Shown: positions 44,910 through 56,837 of the stretch, one piece after another | How the letters are laid out: each line of letters starts with the position of its first letter | Numbering within the stretch: position 1 is the stretch's first letter | Assembly: GCF_019511445.1 (NCBI RefSeq) | Contig: NZ_JAEUAN010000003.1 | Span: 62,001 to 126,000, forward strand | DNA length: 64,000 nucleotides | DNA from: Aliirhizobium wenxiniae | GTDB taxonomy: Bacteria > Pseudomonadota > Alphaproteobacteria > Rhizobiales > Rhizobiaceae | Direction of reading: 5' to 3' | Notes under the pieces: model-generated | What the model saw: the letters and a program-made list of their open reading frames with translations, nothing else | What the model was told of the DNA's origin: nothing | Databases searched by the model: none | Translations under genes and position numbers: made by a program

Positions 44910-45842
44910 TTAGATCCTGAGAGAGTCGGAAAGCTCCTTGAGCATCTGCGCGCTACGTGTCAGCGCCTGCTGCTCAGACTGTTCGAGATCTGGCAGAAGA
45001 TCGGCCGTGACGCCGCGTGCGCCGACGACACGCGGCAAGGACAAGGTCACATTATCGACGCCAGCGACATGATCCGTATGGATCGAGACGGAAAGCACCG
45101 AACCCTCATCCCGCGTGATTGCTCGCACGATCCGGGCGATGCCTGCGCCGATGCCGTAATAGGTCGCCCCCTTGCCCTCGATAATCTTGTATGCGGCATT
45201 GCGCACGTCGTGATCGATCGCCTTGCGGACGTCTTCGGTGATCGGCCGGCCTAGCTGCGCAGCAAACGAGATGAGATCGGCCGAACCGGCAACCGCGCCC
45301 GACCATGCCAGAACCTCGCTATCCCCATGCTCACCGATGACGAAAGCCGGAATCGACTGCGGCGAGATCTCGATATGACGGGCAAGCAGGCTGCGGAACC
45401 GCGCCGTATCGAGGATCGTGCCAGACCCGATCACCCGGTTACGCGGCAGGCCGGAAATCTTCGCGGCGATATGGGTGATGATATCGACCGGATTGGCCGC
45501 AACGAGCAGGATCGGATCAGGCACGACAGCAAGGATTTCGCTGACGATGCTGCGAATGACGGCAGCGTTCCGCTCCAGAAGCTCAAGCCGCCCCTCGCCC
45601 GGACGCTGCCCGACCCCGGCCGAAAGCACCACGATCCCGGCGCCTGCCAGGTCCGCATACCCCCCGGCCCGCACCCGCGTGGCCGACATGAACGGCACGG
45701 CGTGCGAGATATCCTCGGCCTGCGCCACCGCCAGGGCCTCGTTCTTGTCCACGAAAACGATCTCGTTGGCATAACCGGCGATCGCCAGCGCAAAGCCCGC
45801 CGAACTGCCCACCATGCCTGCACCGACAATGCCAATCTTCAT
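44910..45842 (-). CDS. L-lactate dehydrogenase (NAD-dependent, malate/lactate family)
   Basis: A 310-aa enzyme starting MKIGIVGAGMVGSSAGFALA with the NAD-binding GAGMVG. The substrate loop reads GQRPGEGRLELLERN (about 77-91), with Gln at the position that distinguishes lactate (Gln) from malate (Arg) specificity. The catalytic His is in IGEHGDSE (about 169). The C-terminal part is normal. It lies 61 bases downstream of the enolase-superfamily gene and may be the last gene of the cluster. A physiological 2-oxo acid substrate other than pyruvate is possible. Confidence 0.88.
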   Translation of the reverse strand: MKIGIVGAGMVGSSAGFALAIAGYANEIVFVDKNEALAVAQAEDISHAVPFMSATRVRAGGYADLAGAGIVVLSAGVGQRPGEGRLELLERNAAVIRSIVSEILAVVPDPILLVAANPVDIITHIAAKISGLPRNRVIGSGTILDTARFRSLLARHIEISPQSIPAFVIGEHGDSEVLAWSGAVAGSADLISFAAQLGRPITEDVRKAIDHDVRNAAYKIIEGKGATYYGIGAGIARIVRAITRDEGSVLSVSIHTDHVAGVDNVTLSLPRVVGARGVTADLLPDLEQSEQQALTRSAQMLKELSDSLRI

Positions 45843-45903
45843 CGCAATCACTCCATGAAATACGACAACCATAGCAGTTCGGCATCACGGCGCCACGGCG
45901 AAA

Positions 45904-47028
45904 TCAGCCGATCCGTGTGGCGCAAAGACGCTCCTCGTCCAGCACCACGCCAAGCCCCGGCGCATCGCCAAGCTCCAGCCAGCCGTCGCGATGTCTGAGC
46001 GGTGAGACCATCGGATAATCCCGCCTTGCCTCGCTCCATTCGGGATTGTCGTAAGGATATTCGAGGAAAGGCGCGTCCCCCGCTCCGGCCGTCAGATGCG
46101 CATTGGCGAGAACCCCGATCCCGTTCGTCCAGCTATGCGGCGTGAACATCACCCCCGCCTCCCGCGCCTGATAGACAAGCCGACGGCAACCGGTAATGCC
46201 GCCCACCAGCGCCACATCCGGCTGGATCACGTCGAAGGCGCGCTCCTCGATGATATCGCGGAACTCGTAGAGCTCACGCGTCATCTCGCCACCGGCGATC
46301 CTCACCGGCGTCGCCTCTTTCAAGGCTTTCATGCCTTTGCGATCGGAACGAAACAGCGGCTCCTCCATCCAGTAGATCCCGAGCTTCTCCAGCTCGTTTG
46401 CCACGGCAAGCGCGTCCTTGAAGGTCCAGGGCAGTGTCGTGTCCCAGGGCATCCGCCAGCCTTGGTTACAGTCGACCATCAGCTCCATCCGGTCGCCGAC
46501 CCGAGCCCTGATCACCTCCAGCGCCTTCACATCATCATGCCAAGTGGTCCGCCCGCCTGCCGAGGACGAGAACCGCACTTTCATCGCCGGAAAACCCTCG
46601 CCGATATAGCGCTCCGCCTGATCGGCCATCGCCGAAGGCTCCCGCAGCACGCCGGAAGAGGCATAGAGCCTCACTCTGTCCGACCGGCCGCCGAGCATCC
46701 GCCAGACAGGCTCGCCGGTAATCTTGCCTGAGAGATCCCATAGCGCCAGATCCATCGGCCAGCAGCGGCCATAATGAAAGTTGATATGCGAAAGCACCTC
46801 GTAATGCCGCTCCAGATGCCGCGGGTCTTGCCCGATGAACAGATCCTCATGGCCCTCGAACCCTTTCATCAGGTCCCCCGATCCGATCCCCTCTCGGCCT
46901 TCGTCATCCCTCACCCGGACGATCGTTGCATCGAAATTCAGCCGCGCCCGCCCGTCCCAGCTCGCCTTGAATGGCGGATCGAGAGGCAGGCGGTGATGGG
47001 TGATCTCGATGGATGCGATGCGGGTCAT
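45904..47028 (-). CDS. enolase-superfamily dehydratase (mandelate racemase/muconate lactonizing type)
   Basis: A 374-aa protein starting MTRIASIEITHHRLPLDPPF. It has the family's N-terminal capping domain and a barrel with metal-ligand Asp in MVDCNQGW (about 184), Glu in MEEPLF (about 221) and Glu in GGEMTRE (about 243), the second-strand KVR (about 148) and His in TPHSWTNG (about 296). The His-Asp and Lys/Arg pattern suits acid-sugar dehydratases, but the substrate cannot be told. The start at 47028 follows GAGAGGACC. It lies 250 bases downstream of the aldehyde dehydrogenase gene, a gap that holds two copies of a palindrome. Confidence 0.85.
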   Translation of the reverse strand: MTRIASIEITHHRLPLDPPFKASWDGRARLNFDATIVRVRDDEGREGIGSGDLMKGFEGHEDLFIGQDPRHLERHYEVLSHINFHYGRCWPMDLALWDLSGKITGEPVWRMLGGRSDRVRLYASSGVLREPSAMADQAERYIGEGFPAMKVRFSSSAGGRTTWHDDVKALEVIRARVGDRMELMVDCNQGWRMPWDTTLPWTFKDALAVANELEKLGIYWMEEPLFRSDRKGMKALKEATPVRIAGGEMTRELYEFRDIIEERAFDVIQPDVALVGGITGCRRLVYQAREAGVMFTPHSWTNGIGVLANAHLTAGAGDAPFLEYPYDNPEWSEARRDYPMVSPLRHRDGWLELGDAPGLGVVLDEERLCATRIG

Positions 47029-47076
47029 GTGGTCCTCTCCCACCTCAGGCTTGGCGTCTCTCGGATGTTTGTGCGT

Positions 47077-47105
47077 GGATCCTCGGGTCAAGCTCGAGGA
47101 TGACG
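47077..47105 (-). repeat. dispersed palindromic repeat (copy 1)
   Basis: Core GGATCCTCGGGTCAAGC, then TCGAGGATGACG; it is the inverted counterpart of the copy at 47192-47220. Confidence 0.75.
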
Positions 47106-47191
47106 GCAGAAGGTGAGTGCCATAGGTCACCAAAGCAAGCGCTCCACAAACCGCAGTGGTAGCGTTTGAGATTTTCCGCCAACCACAGATT

Positions 47192-47220
47192 CGTCATCCT
47201 CGGGCTTGACCCGAGGATCC
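47192..47220 (+). repeat. dispersed palindromic repeat (copy 2)
   Basis: Core CGTCATCCTCGGGCTTGACC, then CGAGGATCC. Copies 1 and 2 face each other across 86 bases in the gap between two genes of the catabolic cluster; a third copy is at 50985-51015. Confidence 0.75.
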
Positions 47221-47278
47221 AGACACAAGCCGGTCGCCCTTCACCATCAGCATGTCCCCAAAGGTAATCGAGAAAACC

Positions 47279-48778
47279 TCACCCGAACTGCTGCCATATC
47301 GTCTTGTAATCACAATACTTGTCTATCGCATGCACCGAACGATCCCGCCCAAATCCCGACTGCTTGAAGCCACCGAACGGCGTCGAAAAGTTCGACATGT
47401 CATAGGTATTGATCCACACCGTGCCGGCATGCAGCGCTTCGGAAAACCGATGCGCCCGATCCATGTCCTTGGTGAACACCGCACCGGCCAACCCGTAGAT
47501 CGTATCATTTGCAAGCCGAAGCGCCTCCTCCTCCGTATCGAAAGGAATTGCCGCCAGAACCGGCCCAAAAATCTCCTGCCGCGCAAGGCTCATTTCGTTG
47601 GTCATGTCGATAAACACGCCGGGCGAGATGTAATATCCGCCGGTTTCCGACATCACCTGCTCGGCCCCGAAGGCACGCCGCGCGCCCTCCTTCTCTCCGG
47701 CTGAGATCATGCCCAGCACTTTCCGCATATGGGCTTCCTCGATCAACGCACCGATCTGCGCCGACGGCTCGAACGGATGTGCCAGCGCAATATCGCTCTT
47801 CGTCACCGCCTCGATCTTCTCGATCAATCTCTCCTGCACAGAGCGCTGGACGAGAAGCCGCGTCGAGGCATGGCATGTCTCGCCGGAATTGTAGAAACAG
47901 CCCCAGGCTACGGCCGAGGCCGCCGCGTCGAGATCGGCATCTTCAAACACGACGAGCGGCGACTTGCCACCGAGCTCCAACGCCACGCGCTTGACGTTGG
48001 ATTGGGCGGCATAGCCCATGATCAGCTTGCCGACCTCCGTCGAGCCGGTAAAGGCAATCATGTCGACATCCATATGCAGCGCCAGCGGCTTTCCTGCCTC
48101 CTCGCCATAGCCGGTAACGACATTGAAGACACCTGCCGGAAGCCCTGCTTCAATCGCCAGTGACGCCAGCCGGATCGCCGAAAGCGACGATTGTTCAGCC
48201 GGCTTCAGCACAACGGAATTACCCGCCGCAATCGCCGGCCCGAGCTTCCACGCATCGATGATCATCGGATAGTTCCAAGGCGTGATCGCCCCGATCACCC
48301 CGAGCGGCACCTTGCGCACCAAAGCCCGTGCATTCGGCCCCGTCGGCGCAATCTCGTCATAAAGCTTGTCGATCATCTCCGCATAGAACTGGATACCGTC
48401 GGCGCAGAGCCGGACGTCGACATTCAGCGACGCCAGCACCGGCTTGCCGACATCCAGCGTTTCCAGCATCGCCAGTTCTTCGCCATGGGCGCGGATCAGG
48501 TCGGCCCATTTCAGCATGATTTTCTTCTTCTCGAGCGGTTCCTTCCTGCGCCAGATACCGTTCTCGAAAGCAGCGCGTGCGGAAGTGACCGCAAGATCGA
48601 TATCGGCTGCTCCACCGCGTGCCAGAACCGCACCCGGCTTGCCGTCCATCGGCCGCGTACGGATGAATGTCTCGCCGGACAGCGCATCGCGATACTCACC
48701 GCTGATAAAATGCCGGCCTTCAAGCTTCAGACCGGAGAGAGCTTCTTCCCAATAGTCACGGCTGTAGGTCTTGGTCAT
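47279..48778 (-). CDS. NAD(P)-dependent aldehyde dehydrogenase
   Basis: A 499-aa enzyme that oxidises an aldehyde to an acid. It has the Asn of ITPWNYP (about 168), the cofactor-binding FTGSTEVGK (about 243-251), the general base in LELGGKSP (about 266) and the nucleophile in NSGETCHAS (Cys about 301). It resembles PuuC/gamma-aminobutyraldehyde-type dehydrogenases, but substrate is unknown. It starts 12 bases after the iron alcohol dehydrogenase gene, so an alcohol-aldehyde-acid sequence is plausible. Confidence 0.92.
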   Translation of the reverse strand: MTKTYSRDYWEEALSGLKLEGRHFISGEYRDALSGETFIRTRPMDGKPGAVLARGGAADIDLAVTSARAAFENGIWRRKEPLEKKKIMLKWADLIRAHGEELAMLETLDVGKPVLASLNVDVRLCADGIQFYAEMIDKLYDEIAPTGPNARALVRKVPLGVIGAITPWNYPMIIDAWKLGPAIAAGNSVVLKPAEQSSLSAIRLASLAIEAGLPAGVFNVVTGYGEEAGKPLALHMDVDMIAFTGSTEVGKLIMGYAAQSNVKRVALELGGKSPLVVFEDADLDAAASAVAWGCFYNSGETCHASTRLLVQRSVQERLIEKIEAVTKSDIALAHPFEPSAQIGALIEEAHMRKVLGMISAGEKEGARRAFGAEQVMSETGGYYISPGVFIDMTNEMSLARQEIFGPVLAAIPFDTEEEALRLANDTIYGLAGAVFTKDMDRAHRFSEALHAGTVWINTYDMSNFSTPFGGFKQSGFGRDRSVHAIDKYCDYKTIWQQFG

Positions 48779-48790
48779 CGCAGCACCTCT

Positions 48791-49936
48791 TCAAAGCGTC
48801 TTCGGCAGCGCCATCATCGCCGCGGCGAAGGCATCGATATCCGCATCCGTCACCTCACGAATGGTCGAGCGCCGCATGGGCTGGTTCTCGGCCGCCCGCA
48901 TTTCCGCGGCCAGATGTTGTGCAGAGAACCCGTCGAATGCCTTCGGCAAGGCCCGCACGACGCCACAGCGGTCCATCAGCCCCGAGACGAAGGCTGGCAG
49001 TTGGGCGGCGCCAGATAGTCCGATGGCCCTCGCTGCCTCATTGAGGTCAGGCGTGTCGCTTTCTACCAGCCACGGAAGCGTCGCCTCGAAACCAAGCGCC
49101 GTCGCCAGCCCGTGATGCAGGGGGCCAAGCCCAGCCAGCGCATGGCTGATGTTGTGAGCGATAGCAGTGCCGCAATTGTCGATGGCAATCCCGGCATAAC
49201 AGGATCCGAGCAGCACCTTGCCGCGCGCCTCAAGATTGCCAGGCATCTTGAACGCCACTTCCAGCGAGCCTGCGACCAGCCGCATGGCTTCATGCGCGTA
49301 GAGCTTTGCTCCGGTGTGAGTATTACGGTTAGTCGCGGCCTCGAAGGCGTGAATGAAGGCGTCCATGCCGCACCATGCAGTCAGGTTCGGCGGTAGCGAT
49401 ATCGTAAGCTCCGGATCGAGCAGCACCAGATCCGCCTTGGTTTCCGGCCCCCAGATCCAGAGTTTTCTCCCCTCCGGCCCGGTAAAGATATTGGTGGCGG
49501 ATGTCTCCGAGCCAGTCCCGGCCGTGGTCGGCACCATGATCTTTTTCAGCGGCTTCTTCGGCAGGGGATTGGCGGCCAGCGCATAAAACATCGGATCCTC
49601 GCCCGATGCGGCACAGCAGGCCGCGACCTTGGTGATATCGAGTGCCGAACCGCCGCCGATACCAATCACCATATCCATGCTCTGCGCCATCTCGCTGGCG
49701 GCCCGCAGATGCTGAAGTTTTGGCTCGCCCGAAAAATCGGAATAAAGCCACGGTTCTATCCCCGCCTTGGCCAGATCTTCCGCGAGACCTTTGGCCAGAC
49801 CTCTCGCAGCGAGAAAGCTGTCCATGACGATGAGGACAGCACGTATACCCCGGAAGTCTTTGACCACATCCGGCAGGCCGTCGAGAAAGCCCGGGCCGAA
49901 GCGGATATCGGGAATGAAGGAGGTGGAAAACTGCAT
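48791..49936 (-). CDS. iron-containing alcohol dehydrogenase
   Basis: A 381-aa group III alcohol dehydrogenase starting MQFSTSFIPDIRFGPGFLDG. NAD-binding residues include IGIGGGSALDITKVAA (about 87-102) and TAGTGSETSATNIF (about 131-144). Metal ligands are expected in DAFIHAFEA (about 192-200) and HNISHALAGLGPLHHG (about 259-274). An ATG at 49969 lies in frame but adds residues without similarity. It is the first gene of the cluster and diverges from the GcvA-type LysR gene. Confidence 0.9.
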   Translation of the reverse strand: MQFSTSFIPDIRFGPGFLDGLPDVVKDFRGIRAVLIVMDSFLAARGLAKGLAEDLAKAGIEPWLYSDFSGEPKLQHLRAASEMAQSMDMVIGIGGGSALDITKVAACCAASGEDPMFYALAANPLPKKPLKKIMVPTTAGTGSETSATNIFTGPEGRKLWIWGPETKADLVLLDPELTISLPPNLTAWCGMDAFIHAFEAATNRNTHTGAKLYAHEAMRLVAGSLEVAFKMPGNLEARGKVLLGSCYAGIAIDNCGTAIAHNISHALAGLGPLHHGLATALGFEATLPWLVESDTPDLNEAARAIGLSGAAQLPAFVSGLMDRCGVVRALPKAFDGFSAQHLAAEMRAAENQPMRRSTIREVTDADIDAFAAAMMALPKTL

Positions 49937-50045
49937 GGCGGCCCGCGACTGTGAAACGAACATGCACACTCTGCATCACAATCTCAGCTCTTCAAATCCA
50001 TCGAATTATCGGCTTAATTGATGATCTCAAGTCATGGAGAGAGGC

Positions 50046-50942
50046 ATGCTCGACCGCATACCGCTGGAGGCTTTCCGGGTTTACGATGCCGCCTGCCGCT
50101 TCATGAATTTTTCCCGCGCCGGGCGCGAGTTACATATCACCCAGGCCGCGGTCAGCCGCCGTATCCAGGGCCTTGAAGAACAGCTCGGGGCAAAACTCTT
50201 CACCCGCCGCGGCCGTAACCTTGCCCTGACGCCGGAAGGCGAGCGGCTGGCCCAACGGGTTCGCGCCACGCTCGAATATCTGGAAGAAAGCCTCGAGCCT
50301 TTTCGCGGCGGTGGCCTCGAGACGATATCGATTGCCGCCAGCGGCTCGGTCTCGCATCTCTGGCTCGCCAAGCGCCTCAAGGATTTCGACAACGGCAACC
50401 CATCAGTCTCGGTCAGGTTGCTGACGACCGATGCCCCTTCCGAACTGGCATCGGAAGCCAACGATCTGGTCATTCTCTATTCGACCGGCGAACATCCGCG
50501 CTGGAACCTGACGCCGCTGATGAAGGAAATGCTGGTGCCAGTCGCCTCGCCGGAATTCATCGAAAGAAACGGCCTCGACCCCACAACGGTCCGGCCTGAC
50601 GAGATCACCCGTCTCGACCTCATTGATTACGAGCGCTTCAACGCCCACTGGATCTCTTTCCGTCAATGGTTCGCGCGACTGCCTGATCCGCCAAAGGCGC
50701 GCATCGTGCCCCGCCTCTCCTTCTCCACCTATTCACTGGCGATCGATGCCGCTCTGCGCGGCGAAGGCGTTACGCTCGGCAGCACAGGCCTAATCGCCGA
50801 TGAACTGGCTTCAGGTGCGCTTGTCGAGCTCGGGCCGCAACGGCTGGAGACGGGTTACGGCTACCACCTCGGCACTCCGCGTTATCGCTCGCTGACACCG
50901 GGAGCGATACGGTTGCACCAACATCTGTTGTCGGGGATTTAA
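50046..50942 (+). CDS. LysR-family transcriptional regulator (GcvA type)
   Basis: A 298-aa regulator starting MLDRIPLEAFRVYDAACRFM with the winged-helix segment RAGRELHITQAAVSRRIQGL (about 25-44) and an effector domain that reads SIAASGSVSHLWLAKRLKDF near 98-117. The GcvA-like group often controls a divergent gene set. The start at 50046 has GAGAGAGG directly before it; an ATG 12 bases earlier is weaker. It is divergent from the iron alcohol dehydrogenase gene by about 110 bases, so it probably controls that cluster. The effector is unknown. Confidence 0.9.
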   Translation: MLDRIPLEAFRVYDAACRFMNFSRAGRELHITQAAVSRRIQGLEEQLGAKLFTRRGRNLALTPEGERLAQRVRATLEYLEESLEPFRGGGLETISIAASGSVSHLWLAKRLKDFDNGNPSVSVRLLTTDAPSELASEANDLVILYSTGEHPRWNLTPLMKEMLVPVASPEFIERNGLDPTTVRPDEITRLDLIDYERFNAHWISFRQWFARLPDPPKARIVPRLSFSTYSLAIDAALRGEGVTLGSTGLIADELASGALVELGPQRLETGYGYHLGTPRYRSLTPGAIRLHQHLLSGI

Positions 50943-50984
50943 GGGATATCGGACCCAGCTAACCGCGCGACTTCCGTTCTCCGT

Positions 50985-51015
50985 CGTCATCCTCGGGCTT
51001 GTCCCGAGGATGACG
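50985..51015. repeat. dispersed palindromic repeat (copy 3)
   Basis: A 13-bp perfect inverted repeat, CGTCATCCTCGGG with CCCGAGGATGACG around a CTTGT loop. Same family as the copies at 47077 and 47192. Confidence 0.8.
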
Positions 51016-51030
51016 GCGAGAGACCTTCAA

Positions 51031-51059
51031 ACGCAAAAGGCGGCCCGATGGACCGCCTT
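51031..51059 (-). terminator. atp operon terminator
   Basis: On the minus strand AAGGCGG (51059-51053) pairs with CCGCCTT (51043-51037) and is followed by TTGCGTTT. It lies 27 bases past the atpC stop. Confidence 0.75.
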
Positions 51060-51085
51060 CAAGGATTGTAGCGCACTGATGAGGA

Positions 51086-51493
51086 TCAGGCGGCGACAAC
51101 GATACCGTTCAACTGCGTCAGGTCCGTCAGGAACTGTTCGAGACGGGTCTTGTGCTCGTCACCGGTCGCCTTGCCGAGTTCGGCCTGGGTGGTTTCGATG
51201 CGACGCTGCAGCGTGTCTGGGGTCAACTCGTTGGCCGGGATGGCGGCATCCGCCAGCAGCGTGCAGCTGTCCGGCAGGATATCGGCGAAACCACCGAACA
51301 CCACGTATTTGTTCACCTGTCCGGAAGCGAGCTTCACCGTGACAACACCCGGCTTGATCGTCGTCATCGTCGGTGCGTGTTCGGCAAGGACCGTCATTTC
51401 ACCAAGCATGGCCGGGATAACGACTTCGGAGACCTTTTCCGAAACGTAGAGGCGCTCGGGCGAAACCAGTTCAAAAATGAAAGCGTCGGCCAT
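51086..51493 (-). CDS. atpC: ATP synthase F1 subunit epsilon
   Basis: A 135-aa subunit of the central stalk that regulates ATPase activity. It begins MADAFIFELVSPERLYVSEK and has VIPAMLGEMTVLAEHAPTMT (about 26-45), the beta-sandwich domain typical of AtpC; the C-terminal helix pair is short. It is the last gene of the atpHAGDC operon, 114 bases after atpD, in a gap that carries two stem-loops. Confidence 0.96.
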   Translation of the reverse strand: MADAFIFELVSPERLYVSEKVSEVVIPAMLGEMTVLAEHAPTMTTIKPGVVTVKLASGQVNKYVVFGGFADILPDSCTLLADAAIPANELTPDTLQRRIETTQAELGKATGDEHKTRLEQFLTDLTQLNGIVVAA

Positions 51494-51532
51494 GAAGGTC
51501 CACTTCCCCTTAATTCGCAGGCAATTGGCATG

Positions 51533-51590
51533 TCCTGCACAAAATCGCGTGTCTTATGCAGGAAGAATGACGCGCCAGCTATCCGGCGCG
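51533..51590 (-). other. two stem-loops between atpD and atpC
   Basis: TCCTGCA (51533-51539) with TGCAGGA (51557-51563), and CGCGCC (51571-51576) with GGCGCG (51585-51590). Neither is followed by a T run on the minus strand, so they are unlikely to end transcription. They may affect mRNA processing. Confidence 0.45.
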
Positions 51591-51607
51591 CCCTTCCATC
51601 TTGATTT

Positions 51608-53943
<2,336 letters not shown>

Positions 53944-53975
53944 CCGTTATCGGTCCTTAAGCTAGATCCGTACTT

Positions 53976-56071
<2,096 letters not shown>

Positions 56072-56332
56072 AGTTTCCCTGAATTACACCCCAAGTACCA
56101 AGCCCGAAAATGACGATCAGGCAAGACCTTGAAATTTATTGAATTTCCATCGGAACCCGCAGAGCCTCCGCTTGCTGTTTCCAACGTTCGCGGTTCGTCT
56201 AGCATAGGATGTAGGGACTCGCAACACGGCTGAGCGCCGAAAAAGCCCACCTGTCAAAGGCATCCAGACTTTATTCGCAGCTTTCACCCGCAATTCCGGG
56301 CGATAGGCATCGCAGCGCGGCGATATGCGACA

Positions 56333-56716
56333 TTAGATGTAGCCGAACGCATAGGCGAGCGGCGCAGCCGACAATACACCCTCAAGTAGAAAAAACGCAA
56401 TATTCTGCGGCGTTACGCCGCGATCGGCGAAGATTGACACCAACCTGCCAACTGCACCGAGCGCAAGCACCACGCCGGTCGCCATGTAAAACCAATTTTG
56501 CGCCAACAGAATCGGCAACAAGCCAAGTGCCATATAGCGCGCGCCTGCGGCCCTGACCGAGCCGTAGCCCTCTGGCCTTACCTCTCCGACCTGAAAGGCG
56601 GAAAGTCTCAGGCAGGTGCCTGGAAGCAGGAAGATCAGCAAGCCAAGCAGCGCCGTTACGGCACAGCCTACAAAAGCAACCTGTTCGTTCAGTTCAGTCG
56701 GGAAGTAGAATTCCAT
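56333..56716 (-). CDS. DUF4345-like four-helix membrane protein
   Basis: A 127-aa protein with four predicted helices. It begins MEFYFPTELNEQVAFVGCAV; further segments are ARYMALGLLPILLAQNWFYM (about 58-77) and a closing FFLLEGVLSAAPLAYAFGYI. The pattern matches the DUF4345 group, and a similar gene lies between atpH and priA in rhizobia, from memory. Function unknown. A gap of 261 bases to atpH probably contains the atp promoter; no clear motif was seen. Confidence 0.72.
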   Translation of the reverse strand: MEFYFPTELNEQVAFVGCAVTALLGLLIFLLPGTCLRLSAFQVGEVRPEGYGSVRAAGARYMALGLLPILLAQNWFYMATGVVLALGAVGRLVSIFADRGVTPQNIAFFLLEGVLSAAPLAYAFGYI

Positions 56717-56837
56717 GCCGTCGCACCCTTTCGAATCGAACTGATTCTAGCCAACAGGGTAAACAAGTCGCAAAGATTAGCTGCACATCAAGAAACATCC
56801 CGGCGCGTGAAGACGGACGAGATGTTCGTGCGGGAGG

